This document shows positions 1 to 6,234 of a stretch of DNA of 13,191 nt, piece after piece. How positions within the stretch are numbered: the stretch's first letter is position 1; the number at the start of each line of letters is the position of its first letter. Below the pieces are notes generated by a model. That model ran no database searches. It was not told the DNA's origin and worked only from the letters and a program-made list of their open reading frames with translations. The position numbers were made by a program, and so were the translations under genes. This DNA is from Thermoplasmata archaeon (GTDB lineage: Archaea > Thermoplasmatota > E2 > UBA202 > JdFR-43), in the NCBI GenBank assembly GCA_021162305.1, contig JAGGYX010000116.1, positions 1 through 13,191 on the forward strand, read 5' to 3'.

Positions 1-699
1 ACAGCAAGAGAAAATCTCGAAATACATGGAAGGCTATATCATATGAAAAGAGACGAAAGAAAGAAAAGAATCAAAGAAGTCCTCAAAATGGTTGAACTGG
101 AGGGTAGAGCAAACAGCCTTGTAAAAATATTTTCAGGGGGCATGAGGCGCCGCCTCGAAATAGCCCGCGGACTAATGCACAAGCCACGCATTCTTTTCTT
201 GGATGAGCCAACTCTGGGGCTCGACCCACAAACACGACGCCATATCTGGGATTACATAGAAAAACTCCGCAGGGAAGGCGTTACAGTTCTGCTCACCACC
301 CATTATATGGAAGAAGCAGACCATCTTGCAGATAGAATCGCCATAATAGATAAAGGCAAGGTTGTTGCTCTTGGTTCACCATCAGAGCTTAAAGACTCCA
401 TAGGAGGAGATATTATAAAAATTAAATGCAACGATGAAAACAAAATGATTGAATTACTTTCTTCCAATGGATTTGATGCAATGATTGTGGATGAAGAAGT
501 CATAATAAAAGCAAGGAAAGCTGAAAAAGAAATTCCAAAAATATTCATGCTTGCAAAAGAAATTGAAATAAAGAGCATAATGTATAAAGAGCCATCCTTA
601 GAAGATGTTTTTATCCATTATACTGGAAAAGCATATAGAGAAGAGGGCATGGATGAAAAAGAGGCAATAAAAATGAAATTCAGGAGGATGAGAAGATGA
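1..699 (+). CDS. ABC transporter ATP-binding protein, 5'-truncated
   Basis: This is the C-terminal 232 residues of an ABC exporter ATPase of the DrrA/CcmA-like type; it hydrolyses ATP to drive the permease encoded next. The frame is open from base 1, and the first residues (TARENLEIHGRLYH) match the segment that precedes the helical domain in this family, so the Walker A part lies outside the window and the ATG at 43 is internal. Visible motifs, counted from base 1, are the signature FSGGM near residue 44, Walker B ILFLDEP near 64-70, the D-loop GLDP near 73-76, and the H-loop histidine in TTHY near 101. The C-terminal region ends with EPSLEDVFIHYTG, typical of the DUF4162-type tail of drug and lipid exporter ATPases. 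The stop overlaps the permease start as ATGA, with an AGGAGG ribosome site at 682-687 inside this gene. The substrate cannot be told from sequence. Confidence 0.93.
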   Translation, partial: TARENLEIHGRLYHMKRDERKKRIKEVLKMVELEGRANSLVKIFSGGMRRRLEIARGLMHKPRILFLDEPTLGLDPQTRRHIWDYIEKLRREGVTVLLTTHYMEEADHLADRIAIIDKGKVVALGSPSELKDSIGGDIIKIKCNDENKMIELLSSNGFDAMIVDEEVIIKARKAEKEIPKIFMLAKEIEIKSIMYKEPSLEDVFIHYTGKAYREEGMDEKEAIKMKFRRMRR

Positions 700-1439
700 T
701 TAATGATATATATGCAGTGTATTTGCGAGAGTTAATAAGGCTATGGCGTCAAAAGGTAAGGCTTGTTACAACCATAATGATGCCTCTTTTATGGCTTGGT
801 GTAATTGGAAGTGCATTCAACAAAGCCTTTCAAATGCCTTTTGGTGGTGATTTTTTATCCTTTCTTACACCTGGCATTTTAGTAATGACAATGGTTTTCA
901 CTTCAACAGTATCTGGAATAACAACTGTTTTTGACCGTGAGTTTGGCTTTCTTAAAGAAATGTTAGTTGCCCCAATAAAGAGAGAAAGCATATTAATTGG
1001 CAAAATGCTTGGAGGCGTAACACAATCTATGCTACAAGGCGTTCTTATAGTTTCTCTTGCAATTTTGATGGGAGTTCAATTTAAAGGAATAGCAGCCATT
1101 CCAGGTATGATTTTGACCATGTTACTGGTTTCTATAGCATTTGTTTCATTTGGGCTTGCTCTGGCAAGTAAAATGACAAGCATGGAAGGATTTCAGATGG
1201 TAATGAGTTTTTTGATACAGCCCATGATTTTCCTTAGCGGTGCATTCTATCCAACAAAAATGCTTCCAACATGGCTTAAAGTTGGAGTAAGATTAAATCC
1301 ACTTACATATGGTGTTGATGCCATGCGTTATTTCGCCATCGGCTTTCATGAATTCAATGTTGCCATGGATTTAATCATTTTGACAGCTCTCTCTGTAGTA
1401 TTGATATTGATAGGCGGTCATCTATTCCGCAAAAGCTAA
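696..1439 (+). CDS. ABC-2 type transporter permease
   Basis: Integral membrane subunit (247 aa) of an ABC-2 exporter, the partner of the preceding ATPase. The N-terminus is a short amphipathic stretch with YLRELIRLWRQKVR, followed by about six hydrophobic segments (around residues 22-42, 55-75, 100-125, 132-160, 168-187 and 222-243). Family hallmarks are FGFLKEMLVAPIKRESILIGK in the cytoplasmic coupling region, LSGAFYP before the fifth segment, and NPLTYGVDAMR after it. The length is normal for DrrB/YadH-like permeases. The ATG at 696 overlaps the ATPase stop, and an AGGAGG lies 8 bases upstream, so the two are translationally coupled. The stop overlaps by 4 bases the stop of the convergent methyltransferase gene. 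Substrate unknown; drugs, lipids or polysaccharide are all possible. Confidence 0.92.
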   Translation: MINDIYAVYLRELIRLWRQKVRLVTTIMMPLLWLGVIGSAFNKAFQMPFGGDFLSFLTPGILVMTMVFTSTVSGITTVFDREFGFLKEMLVAPIKRESILIGKMLGGVTQSMLQGVLIVSLAILMGVQFKGIAAIPGMILTMLLVSIAFVSFGLALASKMTSMEGFQMVMSFLIQPMIFLSGAFYPTKMLPTWLKVGVRLNPLTYGVDAMRYFAIGFHEFNVAMDLIILTALSVVLILIGGHLFRKS

Positions 1440-2215
1440 GGTTTCACTCCAATGGCATAGAATTGAGGAAAAAAATTGAATTGAATGCCTTCCTCCAGTG
1501 ATTTCAAATGCTTTTCTTCCCAGTCTTTTATTTCTTTCTCACTCAATCCCTCTCTTTTCAAAACCTTCCAGTAAAAATCTTTAGCCCTCAAATACGAAGC
1601 TTTATCTTCATCGCAACTCCATATTCTTTTGTTTCCCAATCCAATCTCAGTTTTTAGCCCAGCTCTGACAAAAAGCATTCTTAACTTTCTTCCAATATAT
1701 GGGTCTCCTCCTCTATCTCTTATCGCTTTTCCTGCAAAAATTTCATCCACTTTTGGATAAGGGGGCCAGTGTATTTTGGCTCCAAAATCAGGCTCTAAGC
1801 TTGCGACAACCTTGCCACCATGCCTGACGACACGAGCCATTTCATTAACAACCTTTTGTGGTTCTTTTACCCACATTAAAAAAAGATTGCAGATTGCAAT
1901 ATCAAATGTGTTATCATCAAAAGGCAGCATGTGGGCGTCGCCAAAAACAATCTCGACATTCATACCATGCAATACCTGTTTTGCAATTTCAAGCATATCA
2001 GGTGAGTCATCTAAGGCTATGACAAATCCATTTGTGTGCATGGCAACATCTTTTGTTACAACTCCAGAGCCGCAACCAACATCCAGAACGAGATGAGCAT
2101 CCTTAAGTCCAGCCTTAATATATATTGGATGCCTTTCTTCAGCTGTTTCCAAAGCCTGCTGCTCCAGCTTCCTTATAAAATCGTGAAACTCGTCCTTGCT
2201 TCTATTATGAGGCAC
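1436..2215 (-). CDS. Class I SAM-dependent methyltransferase
   Basis: A 259-residue protein with a Rossmann methyltransferase fold. Motif I is VLDVGCGSG (residues 43-51). The acidic end of beta-2 is ALDDSP (67-72), which should bind the ribose of SAM. Motif II region is FGDAHMLPF (91-99), followed by FDIAICN (104-110), and VVRHGGKVVASLEPDFGA forms the post-III segment. It belongs to the Methyltransf_11/25, UbiE-like group. The C-terminal 100 residues (WSCDEDKASYLRAKDFYWKVLKREGLSEKEIKDWEE) resemble the lid of small-molecule methyltransferases and give no substrate. The start is GTG with no SD upstream; a TATA-like box lies about 20 bases upstream, so the mRNA probably has little or no leader. 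The stop overlaps the convergent permease stop by 4 bases. It appears to be a single-gene unit. Confidence 0.88.
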   Translation of the reverse strand: MPHNRSKDEFHDFIRKLEQQALETAEERHPIYIKAGLKDAHLVLDVGCGSGVVTKDVAMHTNGFVIALDDSPDMLEIAKQVLHGMNVEIVFGDAHMLPFDDNTFDIAICNLFLMWVKEPQKVVNEMARVVRHGGKVVASLEPDFGAKIHWPPYPKVDEIFAGKAIRDRGGDPYIGRKLRMLFVRAGLKTEIGLGNKRIWSCDEDKASYLRAKDFYWKVLKREGLSEKEIKDWEEKHLKSLEEGIQFNFFPQFYAIGVKP

Positions 2216-2230
2216 AAAAAGAAAGCAGGC

Positions 2231-2239
2231 TATATAAAA
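2231..2239 (-). promoter_or_regulatory. TATA-like box for the methyltransferase gene
   Basis: On the minus strand this reads TTTTATATA, preceded by a T/A-rich run. It is centred about 20 bases before the GTG start at 2215, and there is no SD between them, fitting an archaeal promoter with a very short or absent leader. Confidence 0.4.
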
Positions 2240-2317
2240 AAATTTTTTCCAATAAAGATAATCATCAATATTTCCATCTCCTTCTATGCGTTTGGAATTA
2301 CTTTTACATTTATTGTT

Positions 2318-2620
2318 TTATTTTAAAGATTCTATTGTTTTCATACTTCTAGTAGTCGCATAAATTGGTTTTCCAAAGTATTCTGATAAAACTTTCTCCA
2401 GTTTTGACCCCACAGTTGCATAATGTATGCCTCTTTTCTTAAAAATTATATTGTCTGTATTGACGATTTTAACAATTTTCAAATTATGATTTTCAATTTT
2501 TTTGCATAATTTAAGCATTTGCTCTTGTGTTATCCTCGCATTTTTGTAAATGTTGATTCCTCTTACAAATGCAACCCCTTCTTTCCAATTATTGTTAGAT
2601 TTATGCTTCATGATTTTCAT
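2318..2620 (-). CDS. Short DUF1697-family protein
   Basis: A 100-residue protein that starts, after a basic lead, with VAFVRGINIYKNARITQEQM. This is the VALLRGINVGG...-like N-terminal hallmark of DUF1697, a family of unknown biochemical function. The following order (helix ending LCKKIE, strand LKIVKIVNTDNIIFKK, helix LEKVLSEYFGKPIYATTRS) matches the first half of the family. Usual family members run to about 170-180 residues with a second similar half (from memory), so this copy is either a short variant or a 3'-truncated gene ending cleanly at TAA. In the family the Gly-rich NVGG is usual; here it is NIYKN. Three start codons are possible (TTG 2623, ATG 2620, ATG 2611). ATG 2620 is chosen because no SD favours another. 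It lies just downstream of an attC-like site and may belong to the accessory segment. Confidence 0.72.
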   Translation of the reverse strand: MKIMKHKSNNNWKEGVAFVRGINIYKNARITQEQMLKLCKKIENHNLKIVKIVNTDNIIFKKRGIHYATVGSKLEKVLSEYFGKPIYATTRSMKTIESLK

Positions 2621-2670
2621 CAATCTTATTAGTATTAATAATCTTTCTCAAAACAGGGATTCGGGATTTC

Positions 2671-2756
2671 ATATAACGTTTGGCGGGTATGCAAAGTGCA
2701 AAGCGTAGCTGAGCATTTGGGCAAGCGATAGCGAACCGCATACGTACATGTTATCT
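2671..2756. other. attC-like integron recombination site A
   Basis: An 86-base imperfect palindrome. The outer boxes are ATATAAC (2671-2677) and GTTATCT (2750-2756), of which ATAAC/GTTAT pair. The inner boxes are GTATGC (2687-2692) and GCATAC (2738-2743), separated by a 45-base loop. This is the R''-L''-loop-L'-R' layout of integron attC sites, with AAC and GTT in the right places; the remaining R-box bases fit the RYYYAAC/GTTRRRY consensus only partly. Internal segments (CGAAGT/CAAAGT, TTTGGGC, GCGAACCG/GTGAGCCG) align with site B in the same orientation. Polarity is not clear. It starts 15 bases past the stop codon of the Nmad2-like gene, where a cassette attC is expected. Confidence 0.62.
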
Positions 2757-2770
2757 GCTGTGCTGCTCAT

Positions 2771-3502
2771 TTACTCGTCCAGTAAATCAGTAAATTCCTT
2801 TATGTTCTCCCATTTTTTAGTACGAGGGTGTTTGTCTTTGAAATATATTTTAGGCTCTGACCATAGAAAACTATACTTTAGATCACCTACCAAGAGTGCA
2901 GGACGCATTCCTGTTTTATTATTTTTATAGCGTATGTCTTTATGCCAAACGTTGTTTTCAAGGTGAACATGTTCTGGCTTTTTAATTGGCTCCCGATACT
3001 GACTGGGGTCAAAAACATCTGTAAGATTAGAGGTGATAGGTTCATAAACATCTCCAAACTTGTGGAGTGAGGCATTTTTAACATTTCTCACGGCGGGATC
3101 TAGCCAGTCCCATAACTCTTTATGAGAAGAAAAAGCCTCTTGCACCCGCATAAGATAAAATAAGTAATTTTTATGGTCATCCATCACATTGATTCCGGTA
3201 AAGCCGGCAATCCAAACACCTTTCCAATCCTTTGGTTCTCTCCATGTTCTCATCCAATGCTTACAGGTACATAAAGTAACGAGGTCACCTTGAAAATTAG
3301 GGGCGGATCCTGTCTGAACAAAACTTACACCACCATCTCCTTTTACGGTAGTGAGTACATAACCATAAACCAGCCTCTCCTCCTCTGTTAACATTTCTTT
3401 AAGGTCATGTAATGTTTTATTCATGTTCTTCCCTAATTTACCCCCTGTAGGCCATTTCTGATAAACTCCCTCGCTGTTACCATCTTCACATTTCCCACTC
3501 AT
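2771..3502 (-). CDS. Nmad2-like hypothetical protein (cassette cargo)
   Basis: A 243-residue soluble protein without signal or membrane segment. From about residue 45 it follows the pattern I associate with the Nmad2 nucleotide-modification-associated domain: YGYVL, then GSAPN (65-69), LVTLCTCKHWMRT (74-86), DWKGVWIAGFTG (92-103), YLFYLMRVQEAF (113-124), HKFGDVYEP (147-155), and ALLVGDLKYSFLWSEPKIYF (202-221). Those proteins were proposed from genome context to act with nucleotide or DNA modification systems. The assignment is from memory of the pattern and is moderate. The start at 3502 is fixed by AGGAGG 7 bases upstream; the alternative ATG at 3424 has a poor site. The gene fills the space between two attC-like sites and has its own SD, unlike the leaderless first genes nearby, which suggests acquisition. 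It could also be another ASCH/PUA-like nucleic-acid binding protein. Confidence 0.75.
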   Translation of the reverse strand: MSGKCEDGNSEGVYQKWPTGGKLGKNMNKTLHDLKEMLTEEERLVYGYVLTTVKGDGGVSFVQTGSAPNFQGDLVTLCTCKHWMRTWREPKDWKGVWIAGFTGINVMDDHKNYLFYLMRVQEAFSSHKELWDWLDPAVRNVKNASLHKFGDVYEPITSNLTDVFDPSQYREPIKKPEHVHLENNVWHKDIRYKNNKTGMRPALLVGDLKYSFLWSEPKIYFKDKHPRTKKWENIKEFTDLLDE

Positions 3503-3509
3503 ATTTCAT

Positions 3510-3515
3510 CCTCCT
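3510..3515 (-). promoter_or_regulatory. Shine-Dalgarno of the Nmad2-like gene
   Basis: Minus-strand AGGAGG, 7 bases before the ATG at 3502. It decides the start and sits between the gene and the attC-like site B, as in typical cassettes. Confidence 0.7.
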
Positions 3516-3525
3516 GCGGCATTGT

Positions 3526-3607
3526 AGATAACGTATTCGGGCTATACGAAGTTCCGCCTTTGGCGGTATTTGGGCGAACAGAGTGAGCCGTATAGCCCGT
3601 GTTATAT
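3526..3607. other. attC-like integron recombination site B
   Basis: An 82-base palindrome that is better preserved than site A. The outer boxes are AGATAAC (3526-3532) and GTTATAT (3601-3607), pairing as ATAAC/GTTAT. The inner arms are a perfect 9-base pair, GGGCTATAC (3539-3547) and GTATAGCCC (3590-3598). The spacers between outer and inner boxes are 6 and 2 bases, so the hairpin is asymmetric, as attC hairpins are. The 42-base loop contains a second small hairpin, CCGCC-TTT-GGCGG (3554-3566), which would be the variable terminal structure. The 3' half of the loop (TATTTGGGCGAAC...GTGAGCCG) aligns with site A in the same direction. Confidence 0.68.
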
Positions 3608-3668
3608 GACCCGAACGAAGTGAGGGCAAGGAGCGAAGCAACGAAGCGTTCTGCCCCGAAACTTATAC
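3608..3668. repeat. Degenerate hairpin-like sequence next to site B
   Basis: GC-rich non-coding sequence directly after site B, with GAACG (3613-3617) facing CGTTC (3647-3651) and repeated CGAAG words (CGAAG at 3616, 3634 and 3642). Read on the minus strand it begins GTATAAGTTTCGGGGCAG, which resembles the start of the attC-like sites (ATAACGT.TTCGGG) but has lost the C of AAC and has no matching right arm. It may be a decayed attC or another structured repeat. Confidence 0.3.
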
Positions 3669-3685
3669 TCAATTTTACATTCATA

Positions 3686-4777
3686 TTAATCCCCCCTTTC
3701 TCTGAGCACTCTTGCAGGAACCCCCACAACTATTTTGTTTGGAGGTACATCTTTTGTGACAACAGCACCAGCACCGACGATACTATTTTTACCGATCTCA
3801 ACCCCACCTATTACCATGGCACCCATGCCTACCACAGCACCATTTCTAACTATCGGGGCTTTTTCAATAAGACCTCTTTTACCTTCACGGTATGCATGTA
3901 AGAGGAATCCTAAAACAGACGCGTTATCTTCTATAACACTGCGATTAGAAATAAATCCATATACCCGTACGTTATTTCCTATGATGACACTAGAATGTAT
4001 CTGGGTTCCCGGTAATATATAAACATCATTTCCTATTTTGGTATTCTCTCTAATAAGTACATTATGACCGCAATCTAGATTTTTTCCAATTTTCACATTA
4101 GAATATATTACTGTTCCACTTCTTATTATTGATCCTTCTCCAATAATAGCTCCCTTTGAATTTTTATTCCGTAATTGACTTGTTGTAGGGTGGCCTATGA
4201 TGACGTTATCCCCAATTATACAATTATCCCCAATCACGGAATTTGAGTATATATGGACGTTGTAACCCAATGTAACATTTTCTCCGATCTTTACATCGTG
4301 TTCAATATTTTGACTGTAAAAAAAATTACTAATTGATATCAAATCTTCCTGTATTCTTTTTCTTAGTAGTCCCGATATATCAGTGAATTCTTTTTTAGTT
4401 GGTTGATATAATTTCTTATATAACATATCATTTAACCAATGCATGGGGTCAGGGATGTCTCCACATTTTCGAGGCACTATGTGAACATGTAAATGATTTA
4501 CTCTCTGACCAGCGCAATTTCCATTATTAAGGATTATATTAGTACCATCATAATTGAACTCTCTTACTAATATTGAGTGGATAATACTTGATAACCTAAA
4601 AATAAAATAGGTTTCTTCCGGAAGTAATTCAGAAAAATCCATAACATGTCTAATTGGTGCAACTAGTGATTGCCCCGGGTGTAAGGCATCCTTAGCTAGA
4701 AATGCTCGAACAATATTATTTTCATAGAGAATTCTATATCTATCTTTAAATTCACAAAATGGACATTTACTCACCAT
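3686..4777 (-). CDS. HIT domain fused to left-handed beta-helix acyltransferase
   Basis: A 363-residue, two-domain protein. Residues 1 to about 125 are a HIT (histidine triad) nucleotide-hydrolase/transferase domain: CPFC at 5-8, NGNCAGQRVNHLHVHIVPRK with the triad H95-L-H97-V-H99, which normally forms a nucleotidyl-histidine intermediate. Residues about 160-360 are hexapeptide repeats ([IV]-G-[DEN]-N pattern many times, e.g. VIGDNCIIGDNVIIG) ending in GAGAVVTKDVPPNKIVVGVPARVL, the hallmark of sugar or amino-acid O/N-acyltransferases. The start at 4777 is chosen because GGAGGTG lies 4 bases upstream; a longer frame to 4855 has no such site and would run far into the previous gene. It overlaps the upstream gene by 11 bases and is the last gene of the operon. 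A fusion of nucleotidyl-transfer and acyl-transfer activities suggests activated-sugar or lipid-head processing, but the substrate is unknown. Confidence 0.87.
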   Translation of the reverse strand: MVSKCPFCEFKDRYRILYENNIVRAFLAKDALHPGQSLVAPIRHVMDFSELLPEETYFIFRLSSIIHSILVREFNYDGTNIILNNGNCAGQRVNHLHVHIVPRKCGDIPDPMHWLNDMLYKKLYQPTKKEFTDISGLLRKRIQEDLISISNFFYSQNIEHDVKIGENVTLGYNVHIYSNSVIGDNCIIGDNVIIGHPTTSQLRNKNSKGAIIGEGSIIRSGTVIYSNVKIGKNLDCGHNVLIRENTKIGNDVYILPGTQIHSSVIIGNNVRVYGFISNRSVIEDNASVLGFLLHAYREGKRGLIEKAPIVRNGAVVGMGAMVIGGVEIGKNSIVGAGAVVTKDVPPNKIVVGVPARVLRERGD

Positions 4778-5495
4778 GAAGCACCTCCTCCGCCGATCGT
4801 TCCCAATAATGTAAAAATGTTCTATGGATTGGAGTATATAATCCTGTTTCTCCATGTGTTACCACAAATACTGGAGCGTGCTTCGCTCTATGCCCATGAG
4901 GGTAATATGTTATATATCCTATTTTGTTGTCTATAAATATGGTTCGCCAAATGGGTAGAAAATCATATTTTCTTATTTCAATTCTATTAGTTTTTGTTTC
5001 TTTTTTTATTCTATTCAGTCTACGAATACTTCCATTTATATCGTGTTTCCATGCCTCCGGATCATCTCCTTCATCTTGTGCTTTGATCTCAAGATATTTA
5101 GATGATGGTTCCAATACTAAGAATTTGAAACATACGCCTTCTCTAATCTTTTTTTTCATAAGTTCTTCAACTTCTTCTGATTCAAAAAAAGTTCTTGCAG
5201 AAATCCCCATAAATTCCACATTAATTTGTGCCCCCTTAATAATCTCGAAAGTAGATGGGGCATCATCAAATCGCTGAAAGACATTAATTATCCCAAGGAG
5301 CTTCTCTCTCTTCTTGAAGAAATAATATATAAGAATAGTAAAAAGTATTACAACAGTTATGGAGGATATAAGAATAGAATATATTTTATTTGACGCAGAT
5401 AACTCTAATATAACATAAATTATACTGCCTATTAAGGCGGTGATAAAGAAAAGTGTAAATTCCTTTAATACTCTTTGAAATATATCATCTCTCAT
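4767..5495 (-). CDS. Two-TM membrane protein with PLD-like soluble domain, function unknown
   Basis: A 242-residue protein. Hydrophobic segments at about 13-33 (TLFFITALIGSIIYVILEL) and 39-60 (YSILISSITVVILFTILIYYFF) form an N-terminal hairpin, followed by KKREK, placing the rest in the cytoplasm by the positive-inside rule. The soluble part has strand-helix-strand order around INVEFMGISARTFF (91-104), VEELMKKKIREGVCFKFLVLEPSS (109-132), IRRLNRI, and FIDNKIGYITYYP (187-199), then HGHRAKHAPVF. This resembles single-copy phospholipase D-like sensor domains (DUF5919-type) more than anything else I recognise, but no clear HxKxxxxD is present, so activity is doubtful. The start at 5495 is fixed by GGAGGTGA 5 bases upstream. 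It overlaps the HAD gene by 11 bases and the HIT-LbH gene by 11 bases. I do not recognise the gene. Confidence 0.82.
   Translation of the reverse strand: MRDDIFQRVLKEFTLFFITALIGSIIYVILELSASNKIYSILISSITVVILFTILIYYFFKKREKLLGIINVFQRFDDAPSTFEIIKGAQINVEFMGISARTFFESEEVEELMKKKIREGVCFKFLVLEPSSKYLEIKAQDEGDDPEAWKHDINGSIRRLNRIKKETKTNRIEIRKYDFLPIWRTIFIDNKIGYITYYPHGHRAKHAPVFVVTHGETGLYTPIHRTFLHYWERSAEEVLHGE
4782..4791 (-). promoter_or_regulatory. Shine-Dalgarno of the HIT-LbH gene
   Basis: Minus-strand GGAGGAGGTG, 4 bases before the ATG at 4777 and inside the upstream gene. It fixes the start of the fusion gene. Confidence 0.75.
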
Positions 5496-6234
5496 TTTTA
5501 TCACCTCCAACCGGTCGAATATGTTTAGTGATTTCATCTACCGATTTAACTACTATATCTGGTGTAATACAGATTTTTACATTCTTTTGTGCAGAATAAT
5601 TTGTTACCCATATGGTGTTGATACCGATTTTCTTAGCACCAGCGATATCTCTTTTTAAATCATCACCTACCATAACAGCATTAGAAGAGTCGTTTACTGA
5701 TAAATAATTCAGCATTTTCCTAAAAAGCAATGCATTAGGCTTTTCAACATCTAATTCCTCGGATGTTATTAAGGCGTCTATATATTCAAGTATTCCTAAT
5801 CTATATAACTGCTCTATTTGTTCGACTGTACTACCATCAGTGACAATGCCTATTTTAAACCCTTCATTTTTTAGTGTCTTAAATAATTTTATTAATCTAT
5901 TGCTTTTTCTAATACTTTTTCTTATAAATCTCCTATATACGCTAAGAAAAGCTCCTACCAAATATAGTGATGGGCTGATGTTTAATCTTTTAGCTGTTTC
6001 TATGATTATCCGAGGATCAGAGTATAAATGATTAATTCTTGGACCCTGAATTTCTTTATCCACGATTTCATAAATTGTAATGAATTTTTCTTTTTCTGAT
6101 ATTATATTTTTTGACTCTAAATACTCAGCGGTTTTATATAAGGCTCGTTTCATTCTTGTAGATGTATCTATTAGTGTATCGCCTACATCAAAAAGAATAG
6201 CTTCTACCTTTAACATTTTAGTTTTATCATTCAT
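5485..6234 (-). CDS. HAD-superfamily hydrolase
   Basis: A 249-residue phosphatase-like HAD protein. Motif I is AILFDVGDTLID (residues 12-23) with nucleophile D16; the usual second aspartate of DxD is shifted as in other VGDT-type members. Motif II is IVTDGST (130-136), motif III is the lysine of VEKPNALLF (K165), and motif IV is VMVGDDLKRDIAGAKKIG (187-204). A helical cap (about 25-110) sits between motifs I and II, so it is a subfamily-I enzyme of the phosphoglycolate phosphatase / haloacid dehalogenase type; the substrate is probably a small phosphorylated metabolite. The start at 6234 is preferred over ATG 6240 and GTG 6243 because AGAGGTG ends 6 bases upstream. It overlaps the preceding 38-aa ORF by 8 bases and the next gene by 11, so it is part of one tightly coupled operon. 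Confidence 0.9.
   Translation of the reverse strand: MNDKTKMLKVEAILFDVGDTLIDTSTRMKRALYKTAEYLESKNIISEKEKFITIYEIVDKEIQGPRINHLYSDPRIIIETAKRLNISPSLYLVGAFLSVYRRFIRKSIRKSNRLIKLFKTLKNEGFKIGIVTDGSTVEQIEQLYRLGILEYIDALITSEELDVEKPNALLFRKMLNYLSVNDSSNAVMVGDDLKRDIAGAKKIGINTIWVTNYSAQKNVKICITPDIVVKSVDEITKHIRPVGGDKNER
5501..5508 (-). promoter_or_regulatory. Shine-Dalgarno of the two-TM gene
   Basis: Minus-strand GGAGGTGA, 5 bases before the ATG at 5495 and within the end of the HAD gene; selects this ATG over the upstream one at 5537. Confidence 0.75.

Larger units (their letters stand above)
2751..3600 (-). mobile_element. Putative integron gene cassette
   Basis: The interval between the predicted crossover points (G|TT) of two attC-like sites contains one gene, with 15 bases between its stop and site A and 23 bases between site B and its start. 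Those short ends are typical of integron cassettes. The two inward-facing R boxes (GTTATCT at site A and AGATAAC at site B) are exact reverse complements over 7 bases, as expected if they are the two ends of one circularised cassette. The two outward-facing boxes (ATATAAC and GTTATAT) are also exact complements of each other. No integrase gene is in the window. By usual naming this would be part of a CALIN-type cluster (attC sites without integrase) unless an integrase lies elsewhere in the genome. Confidence 0.52.

Noticed and set aside
303..578. 91-codon minus-strand frame opposite the ABC ATPase
   Set aside because: Antisense to a clearly coding ATPase with conserved motifs; Ser/Ile-rich product typical of a shadow frame.
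2036..2326. 96-codon plus-strand frame with a hydrophobic end
   Set aside because: Its first two thirds are antisense to the methyltransferase N-terminus, and the hydrophobic tail is AT-rich intergenic sequence.
2640..3685. CRISPR array or transposon ends as explanation for the two palindromes
   Set aside because: Only two copies, 0.85 kb apart, in direct rather than inverted orientation, with no repeat-spacer pattern, no target-site duplication and no transposase.
3499..3729. 76-codon minus-strand open frame between the HIT-LbH and Nmad2-like genes
   Set aside because: It translates the attC-like hairpin, overlaps the 3' end of the HIT-LbH gene in another frame and has no SD; low-complexity product with no family resemblance.
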